A stretch of DNA of 6,488 bases from Desulfobacteraceae bacterium. Lineage in GTDB: Bacteria > Desulfobacterota > Desulfobacteria > Desulfobacterales > BuS5. How positions within the stretch are numbered: the first letter of the stretch is position 1; each line of letters opens with the position of its first letter. The stretch spans positions 1-6,488 of the forward strand of contig DAOWMW010000075.1 of NCBI GenBank assembly GCA_030642865.1, read 5' to 3'. Shown here one piece after another: positions 1 through 6,136 of the stretch. The notes beneath the pieces are model-generated. The model made no database searches and had not been told where the DNA came from. It saw nothing but the letters and a program-made list of their open reading frames with translations. The position numbers and the translations under genes were made by a program.

Positions 1-360
1 CATATAACCATTGGGAGTAATGTTACCATTGGCGGGCTCACCGCTGTTCACCAATTTGTAAGAATTGGTGATTATGCATATATAGGGGGTAAAGCCGCTG
101 TTGTAAAGGATATTGTCCCTTTTGTTATCGCGGCTGGAGACAGGGCTAAACTCCATGGATTAAACAAGGTTGGATTAAAGCGCTGTGGATTTTCAGAAGA
201 GGCTTTATCGCCGGTAAAAAAGTCTTACAGAATTATTTTTCGTTTTGGTCTTGCCTTAAATGAGGCTATTGAGCGAATTAAGGCAGAAATTGATCAGACT
301 CCGGAAGTACTCTCCCTTATCAAGTTTATTAAATTATCCCAACGGGGTATCACAAGATGA
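1..360 (+). CDS. lpxA: LpxA, acyl-ACP--UDP-N-acetylglucosamine O-acyltransferase (3' part only)
   Basis: C-terminal 119 residues of LpxA, which in the cytoplasm transfers an R-3-hydroxyacyl chain from acyl-ACP to the 3-OH of UDP-GlcNAc, the first step of lipid A synthesis. The reading frame is open from base 1 and ends in TGA at 358-360. The start shows left-handed beta-helix hexapeptide repeats (HITIGSNVTIGG, then TAVHQF, IGDYAYIGG). The rest is the family's helical C-terminal domain with GLKRCGF and a final QRGITR. By colinear comparison from memory with E. coli LpxA (about 262 aa), the first codon matches His144, His17 matches His160, Gly30 matches the acyl-length ruler Gly173, and Asn55 and Arg61 match Asn198 and Arg204. 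The catalytic His125 equivalent lies before the window. Downstream lipid A genes confirm the assignment. The protein is cut by the window edge, not broken. Confidence 0.96.
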   Translation, partial: HITIGSNVTIGGLTAVHQFVRIGDYAYIGGKAAVVKDIVPFVIAAGDRAKLHGLNKVGLKRCGFSEEALSPVKKSYRIIFRFGLALNEAIERIKAEIDQTPEVLSLIKFIKLSQRGITR

Positions 361-437
361 AAGGTAACTATTTTTTGCAGGGACAGAATGGGGATATGGA
401 TATGGACAGGGCGGTTATGGAATCCGCCCCTGCCTAA
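357..437 (+). CDS. Doubtful 26-codon ORF coupled to the lpxA stop
   Basis: An ATG at 357 overlaps the lpxA TGA in an ATGA arrangement and opens a 26-codon frame ending in TAA at 435-437. The peptide begins MKGNYFLQGQNGD and ends MESAPA. It resembles no family I know and has no clear hydrophobic segment. A GGGG lies about 10 nt upstream of the ATG, but inside lpxA. The frame is the same as that of lpxI, with two in-frame stops (435 and 444) between them, so it is not an lpxI extension. Its last third coincides with a GC-rich hairpin. It may be chance, a leader peptide, or a coupling ORF; I favour chance. Confidence 0.15.
   Translation: MKGNYFLQGQNGDMDMDRAVMESAPA
404..434 (+). other. GC-rich hairpin in the lpxA-lpxI gap
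   Basis: GGGCGG at 409-414 pairs with CCGCCC at 424-429. The stem can extend outward with small bulges (CA 407-408 with TG 431-432, GG 404-405 with CC 433-434) and inward as TT/AA around a short loop. No U-run follows (TAAGGATCG comes next), so it is not a classical intrinsic terminator. It could act in mRNA processing or stability between lpxA and lpxI, or as an attenuator. The pairing is seen directly; the function is inference. Confidence 0.4.
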
Positions 438-500
438 GGATCGTGAATTTATTTCATCTCCAATCCTAAACCAGACAGTTACAATAAAACAACCATTTTT

Positions 501-1310
501 ATGAAAATTGGACTCATAGCAGGGAGCGGTCAGTTCCCTATAATTTTTTCTAAGGCAGCAAAATCAAAAGATTATTCAGTTTTTGCCGCGGCATATATTA
601 ATGAAGCGGATCCCGGACTTGAAGAATATGTGGAGTCTATCAAGTGGATACACCTGGGACAGCTCAATCGGCTTATTAAATTTTTTAAAGCAAATAAAGT
701 AACCAGAGCCGTGATAATTGGCGCCATCAAAAAAACCAGGATGTTTTTAGATGTCAGGCCCGACATAAAGGCCATCTCTCTCATTGCCAGATTAAGGCAT
801 ACCCATGATGATACCATATTGACCGCATTTGCGGGGCTGCTGGAAAAGGAAGGGATACAAATACTCCCCTCAACCTTTCTTCTTCCTGATTTACTGGCAA
901 AGGAAGGGTGCTGGACAAGGTCAAAGCCGACAAAAGCCGAAAAAAAAGATGTCGAGCTTGGGTGGAACCTGGCAAAGGAGATAGGGAAATTCGATATAGG
1001 ACAATGCGTTGTGGTTGGCGGAGGATCTGTTTTAGCGGTGGAGGCGGTTGATGGAACAGATGCAACAATTAAAAGAGGGGGTACCCTGGGAAACGGTTCC
1101 GCTGTGGTGGTCAAGGTTTGTAAGCCAGACCAGGATACAAGATTTGACGTCCCTGCAATTGGAGCAGATACTATTTTGAATATGCATAAAGCAAAAGCAA
1201 GGGTTCTTGCAATTGAAGCTGGAAAGACTCTGGTCTTTGACAAAGAAGAGATGATCTCCCTTGCAGATAAGTATAAAATCGCAATTGTTGCCATTGAAAA
1301 AGGTGATTAA
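501..1310 (+). CDS. lpxI: LpxI, UDP-2,3-diacylglucosamine pyrophosphatase
   Basis: LpxI (DUF1009 family, 269 aa, normal length) hydrolyses UDP-2,3-diacylglucosamine to 2,3-diacylglucosamine-1-phosphate (lipid X) and UMP. It is the non-homologous substitute for LpxH, first characterised in Caulobacter. The N-terminal domain opens with GLIAGSGQFP (residues 4-13), typical of the family, which fixes the ATG at 501. The C-terminal domain carries GGGSVLAVEAVDGTDATIKR (173-192) and DTRFDVPAIG (212-221). Asp216 probably corresponds to the catalytic Asp of Caulobacter LpxI (D225 there; correspondence inferred). It follows lpxA by 140 nt and precedes the Gfo/Idh gene by 1 nt. No Shine-Dalgarno precedes the start: the preceding 20 nt are an A/T/C-rich run with no purine-rich box, so initiation may rely on an unstructured leader or S1 protein. 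Confidence 0.95.
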   Translation: MKIGLIAGSGQFPIIFSKAAKSKDYSVFAAAYINEADPGLEEYVESIKWIHLGQLNRLIKFFKANKVTRAVIIGAIKKTRMFLDVRPDIKAISLIARLRHTHDDTILTAFAGLLEKEGIQILPSTFLLPDLLAKEGCWTRSKPTKAEKKDVELGWNLAKEIGKFDIGQCVVVGGGSVLAVEAVDGTDATIKRGGTLGNGSAVVVKVCKPDQDTRFDVPAIGADTILNMHKAKARVLAIEAGKTLVFDKEEMISLADKYKIAIVAIEKGD

Positions 1311-1311
1311 G

Positions 1312-2283
1312 GTGCAAGAAACAAAGAAAAAACTTCGCGTAGGGGTTGTGGGGACCGGTTATCTTGGAAAATTTCATGCTGAAAAATATGCTTTCATGGA
1401 TGACGTGGAGCTTGTGGGTGTTGTTGATACTGATGAACCAAAGGCTCTTGCCGTGGCCGACAAATTATCAACAAAAGCCTTTTTCAATCACAAAGACCTC
1501 CTGGGGATTGTTGATGCTGTCAGTATAGTTGTTCCTACTCCAGGACATTATTCTGTTGCCCTCGATTTTTTAAAAAAGGATATAGATGTACTCATTGAAA
1601 AACCGATAACAGCCACCCTTAGTGAGGCAGATGAGCTTTTAAATCATGCAGAATCAAGGGGGCTTATCATTCAGGTGGGGCACCTGGAAAGGTTTAACCC
1701 TGCTGTGGTTGCTCTGGATGGAATTTTAAAAAAACCGATGTTTGTTGAGTCCCACAGGTTAAGCCTTTTTAAGGAGCGGGGGACAGATATAAGCGTGGTG
1801 CTTGATCTTATGATCCATGATATCGATATTATATTAAATTTTGTCAAATCAGAAATTAAAAGTATCAAGGCCTCGGGTGTTCCTGTTATATCCAGCCATG
1901 TTGATATTGCAAACGCCCGCCTGGAGTTTAAAAGTGGATGTATTGCAAATATTACTGCAAGCAGAATTTCCACTAAAAATGAGCGTAAAATCAGGCTCTT
2001 CCAAAGAGATGCCTATATATCTGTTGATTTTGCCAACCAGAACATAACAATTATAGGTAAAGACGCAAAAACAGCAAACGGGCTCATTCCCGGTATGGGA
2101 ATAAAAAAAATTGAGTTTTCCCAGACCGATGTTTTAAAAAAGGAACTTTTTTCTTTTATCGATTCTGTAAAAAGGAGGAAGACACCCGAGGTGACCGGGC
2201 AGATGGGGCGTGATGCCCTGGAGATCGCTCTTAATACAATGGAGCAGATTCATTCGGCCAACACCCGATTTTTGGGGTTATAG
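1312..2283 (+). CDS. Gfo/Idh/MocA-family oxidoreductase, candidate UDP-GlcNAc 3-dehydrogenase (GnnA-like)
   Basis: A 323-residue NAD(P)-dependent Gfo/Idh/MocA dehydrogenase. Numbered from GTG 1312, the Rossmann glycine motif GTGYLG is at 14-19 and the catalytic-lysine motif EKP at 96-98 (Lys97). GHLERFNP is at 123-130, and DLMIHD at 165-170 contains the family's conserved Asp and active-site His169. The frame is open further upstream (TTG 1261, GTG 1303), but GTG 1312 is preferred: AAGG ending at 1303 sits 8 nt before it, it lies just after the lpxI stop (1308-1310), and it leaves a normal short lead into the Rossmann fold. The gene lies between lpxI and lpxB, so a sugar-nucleotide substrate of lipid A synthesis is likely. 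Acidithiobacillus GnnA, which oxidises UDP-GlcNAc at C3 for amide-linked lipid A, belongs to this family and is linked to lpx genes. That role here is inference; other sugar dehydrogenations remain possible. Confidence 0.88.
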   Translation: MQETKKKLRVGVVGTGYLGKFHAEKYAFMDDVELVGVVDTDEPKALAVADKLSTKAFFNHKDLLGIVDAVSIVVPTPGHYSVALDFLKKDIDVLIEKPITATLSEADELLNHAESRGLIIQVGHLERFNPAVVALDGILKKPMFVESHRLSLFKERGTDISVVLDLMIHDIDIILNFVKSEIKSIKASGVPVISSHVDIANARLEFKSGCIANITASRISTKNERKIRLFQRDAYISVDFANQNITIIGKDAKTANGLIPGMGIKKIEFSQTDVLKKELFSFIDSVKRRKTPEVTGQMGRDALEIALNTMEQIHSANTRFLGL

Positions 2284-2286
2284 TTC

Positions 2287-3444
2287 ATGGAGGAGTTGAA
2301 AATAAAAAAAAAAAATATCATGATTATAGCAGGTGAAGCTTCTGGTGATAAACATGGAGCTAAACTTGTTGAGGCAATGAAGAAAAAAAGGGATAATCTT
2401 TTTTTCTGCGGCATAGGCGGGGAGGCGCTTCAAGCTGCCGGGGTGAAACTCATAGCCCATGCTTCCCAGCTTTGTGTTGTGGGAATCACAGAAGTTTTTT
2501 TTAAAATACCAGGCATATTAAAAGGACTTGCTGCTGCCAGGCGACTGATACAGACCCTTAAGCCAGACCTTTTGATCCTGATAGATTTTCCTGATTTTAA
2601 TCTCCATGTTGCGGGTGCTGCAAAAAAAAATGGGATCCCTGTTCTTTATTACATAAGCCCCCAGATTTGGGCATGGAGGAAGGGCCGAATAAAAAAGATA
2701 GGAGCGCTGGTGGATCATATGGCTGTGATACTCCCTTTTGAGGAAATATATTATAAAAAGCATGCTATTCCCGTCTCTTTTGTGGGGCATCCTTTGCTGG
2801 ACGATAACTCCTCCACCAAATGCCCTGGTTTCCGAAAAGAGACTGATCTGGTTTTAGGGATACTTCCAGGTTCCAGAAATAGTGAGATTGTACGTCATCT
2901 TCCAGTGATGCTCGATGCAGCAGATCTCATTTCTGCCAAAAACAGAGGGCTTAAGGTTATTGTTTCCCTGGCCAGCACCGTTGATAAAAGTCTTGTGAAC
3001 CGGATTTTTGAAGATTACAAGGGAACTACTAAATTTGAAATTCATTCTAAAAGCGTTGATCAGGTTATCAAAAAGAGCAAAATAGTTGTGGCTGCATCGG
3101 GAACTGTGACCCTGGAGACTGCTATTTTGGAAACTCCCATGGTTATAATTTACAAAGTCTCCCCTTTGAGTTACAGGATTGGAAGGGCTTTGATAAAAGT
3201 AAAATATATAGGAATAGTGAATCTTATAGCCGGAAAAAAGATTGTCCCTGAGTTGGTTCAGGAGGATGCTTCGCCGGAAAAAATAGCAGATACTGTTAAT
3301 AACCTGCTAAAGGATCAGGTAAAACTGGAAGCTGTCAAAAAAAAGCTCCTCGGCATCAAAGCTTTACTGGGATGTCCTGGTGCTTCCAGGCGTGTTGCGG
3401 AAATAGCCCTGGATCTTGCAGAAAATTGTTGTGTAAAAAAATAG
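2287..3444 (+). CDS. lpxB: LpxB, lipid A disaccharide synthase
   Basis: LpxB (385 aa, usual length) is a peripheral inner-membrane GT-B glycosyltransferase (family GT19). It joins UDP-2,3-diacylglucosamine to lipid X, forming the beta-1,6 tetraacyl disaccharide 1-phosphate and UDP. Family motifs run in order: GEASGD (16-21), IDFPDFN (99-105, with the conserved Asp100), YYISPQIWAWRKGR (121-134), LPFE (149-152), FVGHPLLD (165-172), LPGSRNSEI (193-201), ASGTVTLETA (270-279) and NLIAGKKIVPELVQ (312-325). ATG 2287 lies 3 nt after the previous stop, with GGGG (2274-2277) 9 nt upstream. An in-frame ATG at 2320, just before the conserved core, is a possible alternative. Codons 6-10 lie in an uninterrupted run of 12 A (2304-2315), a potential slippage site. 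The next gene begins on the base after the stop. Confidence 0.97.
   Translation: MEELKIKKKNIMIIAGEASGDKHGAKLVEAMKKKRDNLFFCGIGGEALQAAGVKLIAHASQLCVVGITEVFFKIPGILKGLAAARRLIQTLKPDLLILIDFPDFNLHVAGAAKKNGIPVLYYISPQIWAWRKGRIKKIGALVDHMAVILPFEEIYYKKHAIPVSFVGHPLLDDNSSTKCPGFRKETDLVLGILPGSRNSEIVRHLPVMLDAADLISAKNRGLKVIVSLASTVDKSLVNRIFEDYKGTTKFEIHSKSVDQVIKKSKIVVAASGTVTLETAILETPMVIIYKVSPLSYRIGRALIKVKYIGIVNLIAGKKIVPELVQEDASPEKIADTVNNLLKDQVKLEAVKKKLLGIKALLGCPGASRRVAEIALDLAENCCVKK
2304..2315 (+). repeat. Homopolymer tract A12 within the 5' end of lpxB
   Basis: Twelve consecutive A residues span codons 6 to 10 of lpxB. This is the longest homopolymer I noticed in the window (other runs are 8-9 nt). Such runs are prone to polymerase slippage; a shift here would put the LpxB core out of frame unless translation began at ATG 2320. 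Confidence 0.9.
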
Positions 3445-4125
3445 ATGTTTGAGAAAAACAAAAAAAATATTATTGAATTAAAAGGGAGTCTTACGGGTTT
3501 TCTTGGAAATCTTTTTATAAATTCTCTTTTTTTTACAACAAAAATAGAAACTGTTGGGTACAGCAGTGTAAGTTCCGTTCTTTCTTCAAAAAAATTTATA
3601 TTTGCACTCTGGCACTCACGAATTCTATTTATGTGTTATATTCATAAAAAATCTGAATGTGCGATTATTGTTAGCAGCTCAAAAGATGGCGAAATTATAA
3701 GCCGAATTCTTCAAAGGCAGGGAAACCAGACTGTTCGGGGTTCTACCTCAAGGGGGGGCGTCCGGGCCCTGGCAGGTCTTATAAGAGTTTTAAAACAAAA
3801 AACAAGGCCGGGGGCGATCACACCAGATGGCCCCAGGGGACCAAGATTCCAATGCAAGGGAGGGATAATAACTCTGGCGAAGAAAATGGGATACCCCATT
3901 GTGCCCCTTACCTACAGCGCAAGAAAAATCAAAATTTTTAATAGCTGGGATAAATTTATTCTTCCTTATCCTTTTACCAGATGCCGAATAGTTTATGGTA
4001 AACCTCTATATGTTGAACCAAAAGCTGACAAAAAACAGGAAAACATTTGCAGAAAAGCTCTTGAAGATGAATTAAACAGAATTACAAAGGAGGCTGATCT
4101 TCATTTTAACCATAAAATCACATGA
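3445..4125 (+). CDS. DUF374 / lysophospholipid-type acyltransferase, LpxJ-like candidate
   Basis: A 226-residue DUF374 protein of the PlsC-like acyltransferase superfamily, probably bound to the inner-membrane cytoplasmic face. Motifs seen: LWHSRILF (55-62), where His57 is the likely catalytic His; SSSKDGEII (77-85); the RGSTSRGG block (98-105); TPDGPRGPR (126-134); and MGYPIVPL (148-155). A hydrophobic stretch at about 17-33 may associate with the membrane. DUF374 includes, to my knowledge, epsilonproteobacterial LpxJ, a late lipid A acyltransferase that can act before Kdo addition. The position between lpxB and msbA fits a secondary acylation of the LpxB product; acyl donor and site are unknown. 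ATG 3445 follows the lpxB TAG directly with no Shine-Dalgarno, so translation is probably coupled to lpxB. The end overlaps msbA by 4 nt. Acylation of another lysolipid is possible. Confidence 0.88.
   Translation: MFEKNKKNIIELKGSLTGFLGNLFINSLFFTTKIETVGYSSVSSVLSSKKFIFALWHSRILFMCYIHKKSECAIIVSSSKDGEIISRILQRQGNQTVRGSTSRGGVRALAGLIRVLKQKTRPGAITPDGPRGPRFQCKGGIITLAKKMGYPIVPLTYSARKIKIFNSWDKFILPYPFTRCRIVYGKPLYVEPKADKKQENICRKALEDELNRITKEADLHFNHKIT
4086..4121 (+). promoter_or_regulatory. msbA initiation region: strong Shine-Dalgarno, 6-bp hairpin, then ATG
   Basis: AAAGGAGG at 4086-4093 is a near-perfect Shine-Dalgarno but ends 28 nt before the msbA ATG (4122). Between them, ATTTTA (4103-4108) and TAAAAT (4113-4118) form a perfect 6-bp inverted repeat around the loop ACCA. 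If folded, it would shorten the effective spacing to about 12 nt. The stem is all A-U and therefore weak. No alternative msbA start exists upstream, because an in-frame TAA lies at 4113-4115. The ATGA overlap with the previous gene also allows simple coupling. Confidence 0.4.
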
Positions 4126-5879
4126 AAGCAAAAAATCGATCTGACTCAGTAACAAAAATCAGAAATCAGTATTTATTAGAGCTTATAAAAAACAGCTGGC
4201 TGCGGCTTTTTACGGCAATGCTCTGTATGCTTGTTATTGCCGGCGCAACATCTGCCATACCATTTTTAATAAAACCTGCTGTGGATGATATCTTTATTAA
4301 CAAAGATGTCCGCATGCTCAAGGTTATTCCACTGGCTGTGATTTTTGTATATTTCATTCTTGGCACAGCAGTGTTTTGTCAGGAATACTTAATGTCCCAT
4401 GTGGGGCAGAACATAATAAGAAAGCTCCGCAACATGCTTTATGACAAGATCTCTGATCTCCCTGTCTCTTTTTTCCATAAAGAGACCACCGGGGTTTTAA
4501 TGGCTCGGATAACAAATGATGTTAATATAATCAAAGCCATGGTCTCATCCGCTGTAACCGGTGCTTTAAGGGATTCTTTTACAATTATCGGCCTGATTGG
4601 TGTAATATTGTACAGGGACTGGAAAATGGCTGTTTTTGCCTTGATTGTTCTCCCTGTGGCTTTTTATCCTGTTGTCAAGCTTGGCAAAAAGGTTAGAAAA
4701 GTCAGCTCGGGAGCACAGGCGGTCATGGGGGAGCTCAACTCCTTTCTCCACGAAACTTTTTCAGGAAATATGGTTGTAAAGGCATTTGGGATGGAGTCCC
4801 ATGAAAAAGAACGGTTTTATATAAAATCAAAAGAACTTTTCAGGCTTGAGATGAAATCAACACTGGCCAAGGCCATGACTTCACCAATAATGGAATTTCT
4901 TGGAGGACTTGGGGTTGCTCTTGTCTTGTGGTATGGGGGGTCCATGGTAATTTCCGGTGAATCCACCCCTGGAACTTTTTTTTCTTTTCTAGCGGCGGTT
5001 CTCATGCTCTACAGCCCTGTCAAAAAACTGAGTAAATTGAATAATGTTATTCAGGGAGGGCTTGCCGGTGCAGACAGGGTTTTTGATATAATAAACAGGG
5101 AGACAGATATTAAAGAGTCTGAAAATTCTGCAATTCTTCATCCAGGGCCCCATGATGTGACTTTCCACGATGTTTCTTTTAAATATGCTGATGAACTGGT
5201 TTTAAACCATATTAACCTCCATGTTCAAAAGGGGGAAATTCTTGCTTTGGTTGGAGCCAGCGGTGGAGGTAAAACAACCCTTGTTAACCTTATTCCACGG
5301 TTTTATGATATTTGCAAAGGCGCTGTAAAAATAGACGGGGTTGACGTAAGAGATTTGTCCATATCTTCCCTTCGAAAGGAGATTGCCCTGGTTACACAGG
5401 CTCCCTTTCTGTTTAATGATTCCATTAAGAATAACATAGCTTATGGTAATAAAAACGCATCTTTTCAGGATATCGAAAATGCTGCAAAAGCTGCCTATGC
5501 ATATAATTTTATTCAGGCTCTCCCTGAAAAATTTGATACTTGCACAGGAGAACTTGGTGGACGGCTTTCAGGGGGTGAGAAACAACGGGTCTGTATAGCC
5601 AGAGCCTTGCTTAAAGATGCTCCCATACTTATTCTTGACGAGGCAACCTCTTCCCTTGATACAGAAGCTGAAACCCTTGTAAAAAAAGCTCTTGAAAATT
5701 TAATGAAGGGACGAACCACATTTATTATTGCCCACAGGCTGTCCTCCATAAGTTATGCTGACAGAATAATTGTAATGGTAAAGGGAGAGATAAAAGAAGA
5801 AGGAACCCACCTGGAGTTGCATGGTAAAAACGGTGAATATCATAAACTTTATTCTATGCAGTTTAACGATGTGAAATAA
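4122..5879 (+). CDS. msbA: MsbA-type lipid A export ABC transporter/flippase
   Basis: A 585-residue half-transporter with fused membrane and ATPase domains, the normal MsbA length and order; it would work as a homodimer flipping core lipid A across the inner membrane. Six hydrophobic segments lie at about 27-50, 67-88, 142-164, 168-187, 257-277 and 282-300. The ATPase domain has Walker A GASGGGKTT (378-386, Lys384), Q-loop Gln426, signature LSGGEKQ (482-488), Walker B ILILDEATS (502-510, catalytic Glu507) and H-loop His538. All catalytic residues are intact. The start overlaps the acyltransferase stop as ATGA, indicating coupled translation. General multidrug ABC exporters share this architecture, so the lipid A substrate is inferred mainly from the lpx context. 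A probable terminator follows about 20 nt after the stop. Confidence 0.93.
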   Translation: MKAKNRSDSVTKIRNQYLLELIKNSWLRLFTAMLCMLVIAGATSAIPFLIKPAVDDIFINKDVRMLKVIPLAVIFVYFILGTAVFCQEYLMSHVGQNIIRKLRNMLYDKISDLPVSFFHKETTGVLMARITNDVNIIKAMVSSAVTGALRDSFTIIGLIGVILYRDWKMAVFALIVLPVAFYPVVKLGKKVRKVSSGAQAVMGELNSFLHETFSGNMVVKAFGMESHEKERFYIKSKELFRLEMKSTLAKAMTSPIMEFLGGLGVALVLWYGGSMVISGESTPGTFFSFLAAVLMLYSPVKKLSKLNNVIQGGLAGADRVFDIINRETDIKESENSAILHPGPHDVTFHDVSFKYADELVLNHINLHVQKGEILALVGASGGGKTTLVNLIPRFYDICKGAVKIDGVDVRDLSISSLRKEIALVTQAPFLFNDSIKNNIAYGNKNASFQDIENAAKAAYAYNFIQALPEKFDTCTGELGGRLSGGEKQRVCIARALLKDAPILILDEATSSLDTEAETLVKKALENLMKGRTTFIIAHRLSSISYADRIIVMVKGEIKEEGTHLELHGKNGEYHKLYSMQFNDVK

Positions 5880-5900
5880 TTTTGCGAGACGTCTGGGGGG

Positions 5901-5940
5901 AGGCATCTAAAATTTGTTTGACAAAATGAATGCCTTTTTA
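5901..5940 (+). terminator. Probable intrinsic terminator after msbA
   Basis: AGGCAT (5901-5906) pairs with ATGCCT (5930-5935), followed directly by a T-rich tail (T5935-5939, A, TT). Inside, TTTGT (5913-5917) pairs with ACAAA (5921-5925) around loop TTG, separated from the outer stem by an asymmetric internal loop. A G-run just before the outer stem could add G-U pairs with the U tail. It lies 21 nt after the msbA stop, where the lipid A operon would end. The internal loop makes it weaker than an ideal terminator. Confidence 0.5.
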
Positions 5941-5946
5941 TTAAAT
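5918..5946 (+). promoter_or_regulatory. Possible sigma-70 promoter for the hdrC-like gene
   Basis: A consensus -35 TTGACA (5918-5923) is followed by a 17-nt spacer and TTAAAT (5941-5946, 4 of 6 matches to TATAAT). Transcription would start near 5953, leaving a leader of about 184 nt before the hdrC-like start. The -35 sits in the loop and inner stem of the candidate terminator, so the two signals overlap. The -10 is imperfect and the surrounding DNA is AT-rich, so chance is possible. Confidence 0.3.
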
Positions 5947-6125
5947 TATAAAAATTTGGGTAATTTTTTAGAAAGTGACTGTCCCGAAATGGGGCCTATT
6001 GTCCGCACAAAAATAACTGTGATTATTCATCTGATATGTGTCTCCACTCAGCACCTTTTAAAGAACTAAGGGCTCGCCCAAAAATAATGTTATACGAGGT
6101 ATATCTGAAAATCTATACAAAATAA

Positions 6126-6132
6126 AGAGGGA
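6126..6132 (+). promoter_or_regulatory. Shine-Dalgarno of the hdrC-like gene
   Basis: AGAGGGA ends 4 nt before ATG 6137, an acceptable close spacing. It decides the start: it gives a 28-residue lead before the first cysteine, typical of HdrC proteins. Unlike the lipid A genes, this gene has its own ribosome binding site close to the start, consistent with a separate transcription unit. Confidence 0.7.
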
Positions 6133-6136
6133 AATA

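Larger units (their letters stand above)
5880..6136. other. Intergenic region between msbA and the hdrC-like gene
   Basis: 257 AT-rich nt with no convincing gene on either strand. It holds the terminator/promoter candidate described separately and three short palindromic elements. GTCCC/GGGGC (5981-5995) has one G-U pair and loop GAAAT. GGGCTCGCCC (6070-6079) is a near-palindrome. TATAC-GAG-GTATA (6091-6103) is a perfect 5-bp inverted repeat and a possible small operator. The phrases around the first two resemble insertion-element or MITE scars, but I found no matching terminal repeats or target duplication. Confidence 0.5.

Noticed and set aside
404..434. Hairpin between lpxA and lpxI as an intrinsic terminator
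   Set aside because: No U-tract follows the stem, and termination here would separate lpxI-msbA from lpxA without a convincing new promoter.
480..485. TACAAT as a -10 box for a separate lpxI promoter
   Set aside because: It matches TATAAT in 5 of 6 positions, but the 17-nt-upstream hexamer (TCTCCA) is a poor -35 and there is no extended -10; the AT-rich context makes such a match likely by chance.
572..1294. Long minus-strand open frame of 240 codons opposite lpxI
   Set aside because: It is antisense to a well-supported lpxI, has low-complexity Ser/Thr/Pro-rich content and no recognisable motifs; a shadow of the real gene.
1261..1311. TTG 1261 or GTG 1303 as the start of the Gfo/Idh gene
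   Set aside because: TTG 1261 would add 17 residues overlapping lpxI with no support from the family's N-terminus; GTG 1303 lacks a suitably spaced Shine-Dalgarno. GTG 1312 has AAGG 8 nt upstream.
5880..6136. Mobile element, tRNA or CRISPR in the intergenic region
   Set aside because: No transposase fragment, target-site duplication, cloverleaf or regularly spaced repeats could be found by reading.
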